In this document: one piece after another, positions 11,941-22,968 of the stretch
Numbering within the stretch: position 1 is the first letter of the stretch
Layout of the letters: the number at the start of each line of letters is the position of its first letter
Assembly: GCA_964017045.1 (NCBI GenBank)
Contig: OZ024810.1
Coordinates: 10,285,562 to 10,349,561 of the forward strand
Direction of reading: 5' to 3'
DNA length: 64,000 nucleotides
Source of the DNA: Omphiscola glabra
Taxonomy: Eukaryota > Mollusca > Gastropoda > Lymnaeidae
Made by a program: the position numbers and the translations under genes
The notes under the pieces: generated by a model
Seen by the model: the letters and a program-made list of their open reading frames with translations, nothing else
What the model was told of the DNA's origin: nothing
The model's database searches: none

Positions 11941-12210
11941 TAATACTATAATTTCAAAATTATTTTCACACCGCAGATTTATCTCACCAACCATTTCAGA
12001 TAAAAAACAAAAGAAAATATTACGCACCAAACGCACTTGCGATATTTTATTTTTTGTAAAGAATCTCATTGAGCGCAGTTATCGGGAATCTCATTTAGCG
12101 CAGTTATCGGGAATCTCATTTAGCGCAGTTATCGGGAATCTCATTTAGCGCAGTTATCGGGAATTTTATTTCATGGAATCATTGGCATCATTTTTTGCTT
12201 CATCTTCCCT
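11941..12210 (+). repeat. Dispersed family R1, 5' part
   Basis: This copy shares with 27781 and 45640 an ordered set of words: CACCGCAGATTTAT, ATTTCAGA, an A-rich ACAAAAGA, then TTTAGCGCAGTTATCGGGAA and TTTCATG.AATCA.TGGCATCA. The GCGCAGTTATCGG block has been expanded into four units. The downstream R1 core (CATCGGCAACGAG) is absent here. Confidence 0.6.
12061..12160. repeat. 25-bp x4 expansion within R1
   Basis: Four exactly phased 25-bp units of the type GAATCTCATTTAGCGCAGTT plus ATCGG. The first unit differs by one base. Other R1 copies have this block once, so the expansion is local. Confidence 0.95.
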
Positions 12211-12240
12211 TTGATTTTTGGGGGTTAGGGTTGGGGTGGG

Positions 12241-13652
12241 TCTCATTTGACATTAGGCATGTGTTCATGTGACATTAGGCATGGGTTCATTTGACATTAG
12301 GCATGTGTTCATGTGACATTAAGCATGGGTTCTTGTGACATTAGGCATGGGTTCATTTGACATTAGGCATGGGTTCATTTGACATTAGGCATATGGTCAT
12401 TTGACATAATCCATGTGGTCATTTGACATTAGACATGGGTTCATTTGACATTAGGCATGTGTTCATTTGACATGAGGCATGGGTTCATTTGACATGCGGT
12501 CATTTGAAATTTGGAATGGGGTCATTTGACATTAGGCATGGGACCATTTGACATTAGACATGGGATCATTTGACATTAGACATGGGATCATTTGACATTA
12601 GACATGTGGTCATTTGACATTAGACATGGGATCATTTGACATTAGACATGTGGTCATTTGACATTAGACATGGGATCATTTGACATTAGGCATGGGATCA
12701 TTTGACATTAGGCATGGGGTCATGTGACATTAGGCATGTGTTCATTTGAAATTAGGCATGGGGTCATTTGACATTAGGCATGGGTTCATTTGACATGGGG
12801 TCATTTGACATTTGGAATGGGTTCATTTGACATTAGACATGGGTTCATTTGACATAAGACATGGGATCATTTGACATTAGACATGGGATCATTTGACATT
12901 AGACATGTGGTCATTTGACATTAGACATGTGGTCATTTGACATTGGACATGTGGTCATTTGACATTAGACATGTGGTCATTTGACATTAGACATGGGATC
13001 ATTTGACATTAGACATGTGGTCATTTGACATTAGGCATGTGTTCATTTGACATTAGACATGAGATCATTTGACATTAGACATATGGTCATTTGACATAAT
13101 CCATGTGGTCATTTGACATTAGACATGTGGTCATTTGACATTAGACATGTGGTCATTTGACATTAGACATGGGATCATTTGACATTAGACATGTGGTCTT
13201 TTGACATTAGACATGGGATCATTTGACATTAGACATGTGGTCATTTGACATTAGACATGGGATCATTTGACATTAGACATGTGGCCATTTGACATTAGAA
13301 ATGGGATCATTTGACATTAGGCATGGGATCATTTGACATTAGGCATGTGGTCATTTGACATTAGGCATGTGTTCATTTGACATTAGACATGTGGTCATTT
13401 GACATAAGACATGTGGTCATTTGACATTAGACATGTGGTCATTTGACATTAGGCATGTGGTCATTTGACATTAGACATGGGATAATTTGACATTAGGCTG
13501 GGGTCATTTGACATTAGGCATGGGGTCATTGGACATTAGGCATTGTGTCATTGGACATTAGGCATTGTGTCATTGGACATTAGGCATTGTGTCATTGGAC
13601 ATTCGGCATTGTGTCATTGGACATTAGGCATTGTGTCATTGGACATTAGGCA
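12241..13652. repeat. Minisatellite, 22-bp unit, about 64 copies
   Basis: The unit is CATTTGACATTAGACATGGG plus two bases, with alternating GGGATC, GTGGTC and GGGTTC variants. The last part (from about 13520) is a homogeneous sub-block in which CATTGGACATTAGGCATTGTGT replaces the older form, indicating recent local expansion. Confidence 0.95.
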
Positions 13653-14211
13653 AGGGATTCGTAATTTAAACCCGCTACATCCCAAATAATAAATAAATAA
13701 AAATCAGTAAAACTGTAGGTGACAGTCTTGGACACTTGTCATTCATAACTTCCTCATGGCCTTAGGTGTCATCGGACACTGCACTGGCCTTTGTCTGACC
13801 TGACGGGGAGCAGTAATCTCTGTTAAATGGAGCCAAAGCAGACTTGCCTGGCCCGCCTGACTTGTCAACGCAGTGCCCCCACTCCCACTCACAGTGAGCG
13901 ATGCTGAGATTAGAGTTTCAAGTCAGTGATTCTTTATTTCGGTGCGAACGACCCGACCACAAAATTTTTTGTGTTGGTGCCTCGGGCCAGCTGGGTGAGG
14001 ACGACTGTTCTGCAGCATGACATGCAGCGCCACCTAGAGATGGATTGATTGGGAAGAATCAAATAGGACAGAGTAAACAAAACAACGTTAACCAGGTTTA
14101 TAGGATGATACTTAAAGTCAGTTTCCAATGATACAAATATTTTTTTAACCAGGTCTTTGGTGCAAGTAAATGGTTAAACTGATTGCACAAACTAACCACG
14201 ACAGTGGCGTA
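13653..14211. other. Spacer, nothing recognised
   Basis: Mixed composition with no array or terminal repeats. A 64-codon minus-strand frame at 13934-14128 has no recognisable domain. Confidence 0.45.
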
Positions 14212-14372
14212 GCTAGGGTTAGTGCCGACCAGGGGCGGGTCGATAATTTTCCTGCCCCTTTTCACGAAAAAAAAAATTTGCGATTAGGTGAAAATGCCGC
14301 CACTCCAACTAAAGAAAAAAAGTGCCGACCGGGGCGGTTCGCCCCTTCTGCACAACACTTCCTACGCCCCTG
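14212..14372. mobile_element. hAT-like MITE with CAGTGGCGTAG ends
   Basis: The element begins CAGTGGCGTAGCTAGG and ends CCTACGCCCCTG, which reverse complemented is CAGGGGCGTAGG. The CAG...CTG ends and the GGCGTAG core match those of the better-preserved element at 18096-18258. No convincing target duplication is left, so the call rests on the ends. Confidence 0.5.
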
Positions 14373-15446
14373 AAAATACGGTTAAGGGAAAAAAAAAGTA
14401 AAATCAATAGAAAGGCTTCCCAAAGTATAACGAACGCAAATTTTTGTGTACATCCTCTTCTACCAATACATCAAAAATAACATAGAATAAGAAATATTGT
14501 GATAGCTCGTCGGCCAAATGATAAAACTAAAACATTATTTCTGCACATCAAATATGTGAGCTTACAACACAGACTACACAGCTGCCCCGATGGCTCCACT
14601 AATTATCAACATCATTATGAACACTTGGATTGAATGGATTGGAGAGTATAACATATTACGTTCAACAATTGCGTTCTTCTTACGCCGACCGAACCCCGCT
14701 GCCAGGGAAGGATGGCTCGATCATTATTCCCAGGCCCTGGAGACCACATAGGCCCCTCATGCCCAGGCCCTAGAGATCACATAGGCCCCTCACGCCCAGG
14801 CCCTAGAGACCACATAGGCCCCTCACGCCCAGGCCCTAGAGACCACATAGGCCCCTTTAAACCGCATTTGATAGTTAGTTTTTCACGATGTGCTCATCGC
14901 CTTTAAGGTCCCCCCCCCCCTTTTTCGGCCCCCATCCTGTAACCGTTCAAAAGAACATAATCTTAGAAAAACAATCTTCACAGCCATTCCCTTACCGAGC
15001 TCCCAACGTCAAATTTGCATCTTCATCACAGTTTACTGCTATTTGCATATCACAACAGTTTCATTTATCAAACTCCAGCGCAAAGGAGCCAAACTGATCT
15101 AATTAAGACTTGGGGGAATAAGCGCATAGGTACATTCGTATCTGTCTTGGTCTTTTTTGGTAGGAAGTCCAAACGGCGGAAGAGAAATTTAACACCACGT
15201 GACCGGAAGTTTTTAAATCCATTGGGGAAAACCGGAACTACTCTGTAAAATTCGAGAACACCTAACCTTTTAATTTGTTCGGTGTTTTTTTTTTCTCTTT
15301 TTGAGCGGTAAAGAATTGTGAAGAAAATTCTTGACCAACGTTTATCACTTTGGTCTGTTTATGGTTGGGGGGGGGGGGGATTGCCCGAGCTCAAGTGGGA
15401 GAGAAATCTCAACACTGCTGACAGTGTGTACTATCACACAAGTCGA
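14373..15446. other. Spacer with one short array
   Basis: Apart from the 33-bp array at 14730-14855 I see only homopolymer-rich sequence (C run near 14911, G run near 15366) and no coding frame of interest. Confidence 0.45.
14730..14855. repeat. 33-bp minisatellite, about 4 copies
   Basis: Units read CAGGCCCTAGAGACCACATA followed by GGCCCCTCACGCC, with few substitutions. The period is a multiple of three, which keeps a short plus-strand frame open. Confidence 0.9.
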
Positions 15447-15916
15447 CAGGACCGGCTCAAGGTGCTTGCAACCCGGGAAGTTGTCCGGGGCGCCATGTGC
15501 TTAGGGCGAAATCAACGATCTTCTTAAAATAGGAAAAAGCATTGCATGTGGGTGCCATGGAAGGCAAAAAAAAAAAAAAAAAAGTGCAGTTAAAAGAGTT
15601 GCTGATCTAAAGGCTGGGGGGAAATGACATCGGTATTCTAATTGTTCGTACTGTCCTTGGTAGTATAATTATTCGTACTGTCCTTGGTAGTCTAATTGTT
15701 CGTACTGTCCTTGGTAGTCTAATTCTTCGTACTCTCAAAATACAAGTTAATAAAAACAATAACATTGTCCGTTAAAAATACAAAAACAAAAAACAACAAG
15801 GCAACCAACTCAATACCTAACCACTAGTTTTTGTTTCCTTGAAAAAAAATTGTTATGATTGCACTTAAAAGGGGCGCCAAAATTATCCTGCGCCAGCAAC
15901 CGTAGGACCGGCTCTG
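15447..15916. mobile_element. 470-bp hAT-like MITE
   Basis: The left end begins CAGGACCGGCTCAAGG and the right end, reverse complemented, begins CAGAGCCGGTCCTACGG. Both ends carry GGGGCGCC about 40 bp inside. The flanks CAAGTCGA (15439-15446) and CATGCCGA (15917-15924) match at six of eight positions, consistent with an old 8-bp duplication. The interior holds a poly-A run and a 27-bp minisatellite. No transposase is encoded. Confidence 0.55.
15637..15735. repeat. 27-bp minisatellite inside the MITE
   Basis: About 3.7 units of TCTAATTGTTCGTACTGTCC followed by TTGGTAG. The array lies within the element at 15447-15916. Confidence 0.9.
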
Positions 15917-16021
15917 CATGCCGAAGACATAAATAATAGATGCCAACAGTAGGAGTGAACGATGCCAGCTTAAAAAAAAATATGATAACTTATTAAGGAT
16001 TTAAAATTTTAAGAGTTTACT

Positions 16022-17347
16022 CCATGGGGGTCGTCAATTAATTACGTGAACAATTTTAACGCCATTTTGGCGCCCCCTTGTAAACAACTGTCAAACTTTC
16101 AATGACACCTCACAAAAATGATGTCAACATTTTCCACCCCCCCCTTTTCCCACCCACACAAAATAATGAATTTTGACATATATTAATTTATACTACATTT
16201 TACTTTGTGCTGATTTATTTTAATGACACAAATTGTAGGAAAAACATTTTATTACACCTTTAGCTTGTTAATCAACAAGTTAAAAAGTTTTTACATTTAA
16301 ATTTTATATTGCAGAATCAATTAAAAGGTTGTTAAAGACTAAATATCATTGTTAGTGAAAGTATAAATATGATTATTGTCAGTATAGCTGACAATTTTAG
16401 TATAGTTTCTAGTTACTATCACCTTCCCATGGAGTAGCCAGATGTTATTCCACCGTAACAATGGACATCAGGGACATCATGTGGGTAGGGCAAGGGGCAT
16501 CCTCCTCCCTGAATTTGCAGGTTTTATTTAAATTGCCTTGTATTGTGGTGCCTACAGTAATAAACAACTTAACAAGCCGAACAAGTTTTGGTTTTGCCCC
16601 AATTCTCCCCCCCCCCTGAAAAACCCCTGAAATGACGCCCCTGATGGGCATAGTCTATAGTAGCTGATTTATCATTTTCATCTTGCGGAACTGATATATC
16701 ACACAATAGCATCCTTATCTAACCATTCAGCCCTTAAAGTAGAAGCAATGTCGGTGTGAGCAATAATTGCCATAAGCTCTCTCTGTCTCCTGGCAGCTAC
16801 TTGCATTAGTCGAATCATGTTTTGTTGACCAGCAGGTGGTACTTTTTTTAGGCACTGTCAGTGCTGTTGAACATGCTATTTCAACATGACTTGTGATGCA
16901 AAATAGACGTAACAGATTTTGTAACTCTTTTCAAGCAGCGATGTTATTATTGTTTCTCACTTTACTTTCCCTCAATTCTCAAAATATCGTATTCCTACTC
17001 TATCAATATCATTAAATCCTGCAACATGATCGCAAACATACCGCCTTAGTCATTCGCGACAAACAGAATCTACAGGCGAATAGAAAGAAGCTAACTTTTG
17101 ACTTCTTTTTCACTAACTAGTAGTGCTAACATTCTTCTGACAAGCCATCAGCAGTGCACAGACAGTCACACATTAAATAAATCTAATATTGTTAAAAGCC
17201 TAAAAATGTTATGACTATTACACTCATTTGACGTCAACTAATCTACCCCCCCCCTCACCCTATTTTTTTTTGTCAACAACTGTCAAACATTTCCAAACCC
17301 CCTCCCCCTCTCCTATTTTGTTGACATAGTTAAGGGACGCCCCCATG
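16022..17347. mobile_element. Putative non-autonomous DNA transposon, about 1.3 kb
   Basis: The left end begins CATGGGGGTCGTCAATTAAT and the right end, reverse complemented, begins CATGGGGGCGTCCCTTAACT. With one gap they align over roughly 35 bp at about 70 percent. Both sub-ends contain CAACTGTCAAAC and C-rich tracts. I see no target duplication and no transposase. Inside, 16445-16660 looks like a separate short insertion with GGGGCGTCATTTCAGGGG on the minus strand. Confidence 0.4.
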
Positions 17348-17615
17348 CATTGCACGTCATTGTGGTGAAGCATACAAAGATCGCATAGATAGTTATTAGA
17401 TTGAGGTGTAGTAACAAGACACTATCTCAGTGGTCAGTTTCCTTAAGGGTTTTTAAAAACATACATCGACCGGCATTAAACGTTTCTGTTTTATCGTTTT
17501 TTTTTTTAAATATGTCGTAGCAATCGGCGCCAATCTGCTAGTTGTAAGCCGTTTCCAGTGTCTTGTCACTCGGCATAATGGGTGATATGCAAGGGAAGGT
17601 CCACAAAACAATAGA

Positions 17616-17820
17616 AACGACAAACACAGCAATATAAATAAAAGGCAAACACGGTGTTGTAAAAAAAAGACAAACACGGTGTTGTAAAAAAACGACAAAC
17701 AAGGTGTTGTAAATAAAAGACAAACAAGGTGTTGTAAGTAAAAGACAAACAAGGTGGAGTAAATAATCGACAAACACGGTGTTGTAAGTAAAAGACAAAC
17801 ACGGTGGTGTAAATAAACGA
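17616..17820. repeat. 24-bp minisatellite, about 8.5 copies
   Basis: Units of GACAAACACGGTGTTGTAAA plus four bases, with variation AAGGTG/ACGGTG and GTTGT/GGTGT. All three minus-strand frames are open through it because the unit length divides by three. The resulting Phe/Leu/Cys-rich peptides are not taken as proteins. Confidence 0.9.
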
Positions 17821-18095
17821 TAAGTGAGGATTGTGTGATAGTGGTGATAGTGTGATAGCGGTGCTGGCGTGATAGTGGTGCTCGTGTACCAAGGCAGGGG
17901 GGGGGGGGCGATCAGCTAAATGCCTTCTTCAGCAGAACAATAACAACATCAAAAAACCAACAAAAAAACTGGAGGGGAGAAAAACAACAACAACGATTAT
18001 TTGCAATTGAAAATATTAAGTGTTCCCAGATCACACCGTAGCTCTCTCAATCTCTGTGTATACACAGCGGCCAAACGAGAAACCCCAGGTGTGGA

Positions 18096-18258
18096 CATTG
18101 GTGTAGTGAGGGGGGGGGGCATCATGCCCCGGGCGCCAAATGGTATATTTTACTATAATATTGTATGGTTTTCGAATAGGGGGGGGGCGCTAAAAAGGTA
18201 TTGGGGGCGCTAAAATGCTATTGTGCTCCGGGCGCGAGTTAAGCTCGCTACGCCACTG
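18096..18258. mobile_element. hAT-like MITE with perfect 8-bp duplication
   Basis: The element begins CATTGGTGTAGTGAGG and ends CTCGCTACGCCACTG (reverse complement CAGTGGCGTAGCGAG). It is flanked by GGTGTGGA at 18088-18095 and again at 18259-18266. The 163-bp interior has G runs and GGGGGCGCTAAAA words. The 8-bp duplication and CAG...CTG ends place it with hAT. Confidence 0.75.
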
Positions 18259-18473
18259 GGTGTGGATTAGAGGGTTCTTTCCTTGTTAAATCAATCCAAC
18301 AAAAAAAAAAAAAAAACACGTTTTCCAAATAGACCGCTGTGTCGAAGATTGAAGTCATTCTGTAACCAGTACGTAGCAACGTTTGGTTGGCAACAAAACA
18401 ACAAAACACACAGGCATTACGATGCTTCTGTATCAGATGTTGATTGATAGAATTTACTTCCTACATGTGTCAC

Positions 18474-18797
18474 GTAAAGCTATCACAGATATAGTCATAT
18501 GAAGTAATACAATAGACTCGTAAAGCTATCACAAATACAGTCATATGAAGTAATACAATAGACTCGTAAAGCTATCACGAATACAGTCTTATGAAGTAAT
18601 ACAATAGACTCGTAAAGCTGTCACAGATATAGTCATATGAAGTAATACAATAGACTCGTAAAGCTATCACGAATACAGTCTTATGAAGTAATACAATAGA
18701 CTCGTAAAGCTATCACGAATATAGTCTTATGAAGTAATACAATAGACTCGTAAATCTATCACGAATACAGTCTTATGAAGTAATACAATAGACTCGT
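18474..18797. repeat. 46-bp minisatellite x7
   Basis: Seven units with the core TATGAAGTAATACAATAGAC and the lead GTAAAGCTATCACGAATACAG. Differences are a few point changes shared between alternate units (CAGATATAGTCAT versus CGAATACAGTCTT), which suggests duplication in blocks. Confidence 0.95.
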
Positions 18798-19152
18798 GAC
18801 AACAGTGTTGCAACTGTTTAAAAAAAAATAACTTAACACTGTTAAAGACACGTGTCGGATGTTTCATTGACATTAACTGTTTCCTGGTGGTTCAGGGGGA
18901 CGCAATCCAGTAAACGCTCAGGGGATACAATCGATGAGATAATCAAGGGAAATAATCCTTCTGTAGCGCCACTGACTCCACTGCCCGGCGTGCAGCTGAT
19001 GGAGACAGACAACACATCCCTGTTGCGTCGTTACAAAAAAACAACAAAAAAAAAACAACAAAAAAATCTAGTCACTTGGATCTCAATCATGGTGTGAGAT
19101 TCGTTACTGTGGTCTGCTGATCACCTGATCTGTCATGGCGAATGAATCGACT
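18798..19152. other. Spacer, nothing recognised
   Basis: A-rich low-complexity sequence (CAAAAAA words near 19040) and an 81-codon plus-strand frame with no recognisable domain. Confidence 0.45.
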
Positions 19153-19160
19153 TTCTAGAG

Positions 19161-19338
19161 CAGCGGCTCTCAACCCGTGGGTTGCGACCCCTTCCACAGG
19201 GGTCGCCTGAGACCATCGGAAAACACATGTACTCTACAATTATGAAATAGCAACGAAAATATTTTTGTGGTTGGGGGTCGCCAGAACATGAGGAACAGTA
19301 TTGAAGGGCCGCGGCATTAGGAAGGTTGAGAACCACTG
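19161..19338 (+). mobile_element. SPIN-like hAT MITE, copy 1
   Basis: The 178-bp element begins CAGCGGCTCTCAACCCGTGG and ends GGTTGAGAACCACTG. It is flanked by a perfect 8-bp duplication TTCTAGAG at 19153-19160 and 19339-19346, which fits the hAT target preference nTCTAGAn. The interior carries the characteristic words GGGGTCGCCTGAGACCATCG, GAAAACACATGTACTCT, ATGAAATAGCAACGAAAAT and GGTTGGGGGTCGCC. These match what I know of the SPIN (Space Invaders) family of short hAT elements. No coding sequence is present. Confidence 0.85.
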
Positions 19339-19346
19339 TTCTAGAG

Positions 19347-19655
19347 ACATGTCTCTCTCTCTCCCCCTCCCCTCTCTCCCCATCCCTCTCTCTCCTCATC
19401 CTTCTCCCTCCTTCCCATCCCCAAGTCCTTCTCATCTCACTCCCTTTTCCCCTCCCCCTCTCTTTCTCCCTTCTCTCCACTACTTTCGTTTTCTCCCTCT
19501 CTCCATTCCCTCCCTTCCTTACCTCCTTACCATCCCCATGTCTCCTTTCTCCCCTCCCTCTACCAGTCCCTCCCTTCTTCCCTCCCCGTCTCTTTCTCCC
19601 CTCTCTCCCTACTTTCTTTTTCTCCCTCTTTCCATTCCCTCTCTTCCCTACATCC
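19347..19655. repeat. Polypyrimidine tract, about 300 bp
   Basis: One strand is almost pure C and T, built of CTCTCTCC, CCCTCCC and CTTTCTCC words in loosely repeated blocks. Such tracts can form triplex DNA. Open frames on either strand (Ser/Pro/Leu-rich or Arg/Gly/Glu-rich) reflect composition only. It begins next to the SPIN-like copy 1. Confidence 0.9.
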
Positions 19656-19920
19656 CCATCACACACAAAAAGGGTGGTACTAAGACATTGTGTAACTGAA
19701 AAGTCTGTGTGCCTCGCCAACCACTTGATTTTCTGACAAAACTGATGAAAATACGATTTGGTTGCAAAGGAGAAGGGACGAGAGCGGAGTTTAATTTTAA
19801 ATTTAGACATACTCTTGGAAAAGTTCGTTCACTGAAATTTAATGATGTCTTTAACACATTATAATACATAATATATTTATAAGCAAATACTTGGCTAGAG
19901 CTACCGAGCTTCATTAAACA

Positions 19921-20123
19921 CATTGGTTCTCAGCATTCCTAAATCCGCGACCCTTTAATACAGTTCCTCGTGTTATGGTGACCCCCCCCCCCCCCAACAA
20001 ACCATAATATTATTTTCGTCGCCACTTCATAAAAATATGTTTTCCTGTGGTCTTAGGCGACCCCTAAGGGTCGTTCAACCCCCCCCCCCCAGGGGGTCGC
20101 GGCCCACAGGTTGAGAACCGTTG
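19921..20123 (-). mobile_element. SPIN-like hAT MITE, copy 2
   Basis: This copy is inverted relative to copy 1. It begins CATTGGTTCTCAGCATTCCT and ends CACAGGTTGAGAACCGTTG. It contains CGCGACCCTTTAATACAGTT, ATTATTTTCGTCGCCACTTC and GGTCTTAGGCGACCCCTAAG. The flanks ATTAAACA (19913-19920) and ATTTAATA (20124-20131) match at six of eight positions, consistent with an older insertion. Two C runs near 19982 and 20080 interrupt the GACCCC words. Confidence 0.75.
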
Positions 20124-20131
20124 ATTTAATA

Positions 20132-20965
20132 TACAGTGCCGCTATCTAGATTTACACATCCTGGTTCATAAAGATAACTGTGCTGAAATAGAAATGTTAA
20201 AAATATTGAAAAAAGAAAATCGTATCCTAAAAGTTTATACTCGGGATTTCTCGGGATTGGAGGAGTTCCGGGGTTTTCTTTTCTTTACTAAAAATCGTGC
20301 TGGATCCCGCTTGAGAAACCCTTACCACACCCTATTCCTATGTATCAACTAGTGCATCCCCTGGGTACCCAGCACCCCCTCCTCCCCCATGGGCAGTCGT
20401 GATAGCCCTCGGGTTGGGAACAACCACTCCGCCCTACACTTTTTTTCCTCCCGAGGAGACCACCGCAGTATGACAGATTTGGACATTGTCGCTGATGTGC
20501 ATGGGTCCCAGCTATTTCGCACCCACTGATCTCGTTAGACCGGGGGTCGGCGAGGGCTGCACACGAGAGAGACGTCAGATCAGTAGTCAATTTGGTGGGG
20601 ATTTGAGGCTTGAAGTTTTCTATCACGTGACGTATTAGCCACACACACCCCCCCCCCCCTTAAGGGTGGCGGTGTATGGATGAGGCTGGACAAGCATGTG
20701 TGGTATGTAGCACTACCTGAACAGCTACGCTGCCTTGGAGTCGGTCAAGAGACTGATATGTAGCACTAACTGAACAGTTACGCCGCCTTGAAGTCGGTCA
20801 AGAGACTATCGAGGCATCTCCGTAATGCCAGGTCCAAATATTTGGAATGAGAATGAAGGGGCAGTAAGCGAAATAACACTGAGAGATAACTAGTACAAAA
20901 ATAAATTCAAATTTATGACGTCACCTTGCGTTTATATTTGTTTCTGTACATGAAAAGAAAAAGAT
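20132..20965. other. Spacer with a 53-bp duplication
   Basis: No gene is recognised. At about 20706-20812 a 53-bp sequence (GTAGCACTACCTGAACAGCT and onward to AAGAGACT) occurs twice in tandem with several differences. A minus-strand frame at 20345-20644 has no recognisable domain. Confidence 0.5.
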
Positions 20966-21345
20966 CACGGGCAGGTGACATCATAGGCACGTGACATTAC
21001 GGGCAGGTGACATCACGGGAAGGTGACATCACGGGCAGGCGACATCACAGTTAGGTGACATCAAGGGCAGGTGACGTCATAGGCAGGTGACATCAAAGGC
21101 GGGTGATATCACGGCAAGCTGACATCAAGGGCAGGTGACATCACGGGCCGATAATATCAAGGGCAGATGACATAACGGGCCGATGACATCACGGGCAGGT
21201 AACATCACAGGCAGATGACATCAAGGGCAGTTTACATCAAGGGCAGGTTACATTAAGAGCAGAGGACATCAAGGGCATGTAACATCAAGGGCAGGTTACA
21301 TTAAGGGCAGGGTAAATCAACGGCAGATGACATCAAGGGCATGTG
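20966..21345. repeat. 16-bp minisatellite, about 24 copies
   Basis: Units of GGGCAGGTGACATCAC with frequent changes (CATCAA, CATTAA, GATGAC, GTAACA). Many copies carry TGACATCA, which resembles a CRE/AP-1-like site by chance of the unit. Confidence 0.9.
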
Positions 21346-21440
21346 CCTATCAAGAGTTTGTCCCACATTTCCGCTTTGGAATAAGTCCTGCAGATCCACG
21401 CAAGAAAAAAATCTGTTCTTGTGTTATAATCTCCTGATTG

Positions 21441-21652
21441 ACCATTGTTAGCATTGGTGACCAGGATTGTACCATTGTTAGCAGTGGGTACAAGTATTGT
21501 ACGATTGTTAGTAGTGGGTTAAAGGACTGTGCCATTATTAAGAGTGGGTAACAGGTTTGTACCATTGTTAGCAGTGGGCACAAGGATTGTGCCATTGTTA
21601 GCAGTGGGTACAAGGATTTTAAATTTAGTTAGCAGTAGGCACCAGGATTGGA
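21441..21652. repeat. 30-bp minisatellite x7
   Basis: Units of CCATTGTTAGCAGTGGGTAC followed by AAGGATTGTA, diverged by 10-20 percent. The multiple-of-three period leaves frames open on both strands. Confidence 0.9.
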
Positions 21653-21863
21653 TCATGATTTTTCAGTGGATTGTTAAAAAAATGGCTACATGCGTTTCAT
21701 TCACTCGGCTCACCATGTCATTGATACAACAATTGATAGCAAGATAAAAAGATTAACACAAATTGAAATGTATATTTCTTGTGCTCCAAACGTCACATAA
21801 TATCCCACCCCACCATAACCCTCCTAAAAATCCACTGACAAAACATACACGCACTTCGTAGTG

Positions 21864-22067
21864 CGGTGGTTCTCAACATTTCTAATCTCGTGACCCTTTA
21901 ATACAGTTCTTCATGGTGTGGCGACCCCCCCCCCCAATACAAAATTATTTTCGTTGCTACTTCATGACTGTAGAGTATATGTGTTTTCTGGTGGTCTTAG
22001 GCGACCCCTGTGAAAGGATCGTTCAACCCCCCCAAAGGGGTCGCGACCCACAGGTTGAGAACCGCTG
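21864..22067 (-). mobile_element. SPIN-like hAT MITE, copy 3
   Basis: The 204-bp element begins CGGTGGTTCTCAACATTTCT and ends CACAGGTTGAGAACCGCTG. The flanks TCGTAGTG (21856-21863) and CCGTAGTG (22068-22075) match at seven of eight positions. The interior has TGACCCTTTAATACAGTTCT, ATTATTTTCGTTGCTACTTC and GGTCTTAGGCGACCCCTGTG, in the same orientation as copy 2. It is the longest and best preserved inside of the three. Confidence 0.85.
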
Positions 22068-22075
22068 CCGTAGTG

Positions 22076-22606
22076 TCTGGTTATCCCCCACACTGTCCCT
22101 TTCTAGCCCATGTGGTTTTTGTTGTTGTTTTGGCATACTTCTTATGGAAACATGATACCACTCATACTGAAACTCCCCTCGAATCGCTTCTCCGCGACCT
22201 TCCTCACCCATAAACAACATCAGCTACCCGATCCACTACCTGATCCACTATCAAGTGACGGTTCCAGCTAAAACAAAAGCCATATCCCCCCCCCCCCAAG
22301 CCTTGCACGGCATACGTGTATTTTTTCCAACAACCTGAGATTCATAACACACGGTAGAGGGAAAAAACGGGGGAGGGGTGGAGGGTAGTACATACTCATG
22401 TGTCTCCGCCCCTGAGAACCACCCCCGTTCCCAACCCCCACTCCACCAACACAAATAAATCTAATATCCCGCCGATTCCTCTGTTCATTACCTCTCTTAG
22501 GGCAGACAATTCCTGCTTCCTGATAAAACACGGATTGGAATTATGGGCAAAAATTGAGATTTTTATTTGCGTCATATGAAGGAATGACTCGATTGAAAAA
22601 AACTGT
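22076..22606. other. Spacer, nothing recognised
   Basis: Mixed composition with a C run near 22288. The open frames have no recognisable domains. Confidence 0.45.
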
Positions 22607-22968
22607 AAGCTACTTTTGGCATCACTTTCGGAATTACTTTTGGCATCACTTTCGGCATTACTTTTGGCATCACTTTCGGTATTACTTTTGGCATCACTTT
22701 CGGAATTACTTTTGGCATCACTTTCGGGATTACTTTTGGCATCACTTTCGGCATTACTTTTGGCATCACTTTCGGCATTACTTTTGGCATCACTTTCGGC
22801 ATTACTTTTGGCATCACTTTCGGCATTACTTTTGGCATCACTTTCGGCATCACTTTTGGCATCACTTTCGGCATTACTTTTCGCATCACTTTCGGCATCA
22901 CTTTTGGCATCACTTTCGGCATTACTTTTGGCATCACTTTCGGCATCACTTTTGGCATCACTTTTAAA
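22607..22968. repeat. 24-bp dimeric minisatellite, about 15 copies
   Basis: The array is built of 12-bp monomers in a regular alternation: CATTACTTTTGG then CATCACTTTCGG. This is a higher-order dimer of a 12-bp ancestor. Toward the right end the alternation breaks (CATCACTTTTGG, CATTACTTTTCG). The Tyr-Phe-Trp-His-rich plus-strand peptide and the Lys-Val-Met-Pro minus-strand peptide are by-products. Confidence 0.95.

Noticed and set aside
16022..17347. Complete DNA transposon with transposase
   Set aside because: Inverted ends are plausible, but there is no transposase frame and no target duplication.
19301..19810. Ser/Pro/Leu-rich and Arg/Gly/Glu-rich proteins of up to 225 residues
   Set aside because: They are read from the polypyrimidine tract; composition alone explains the open frames.
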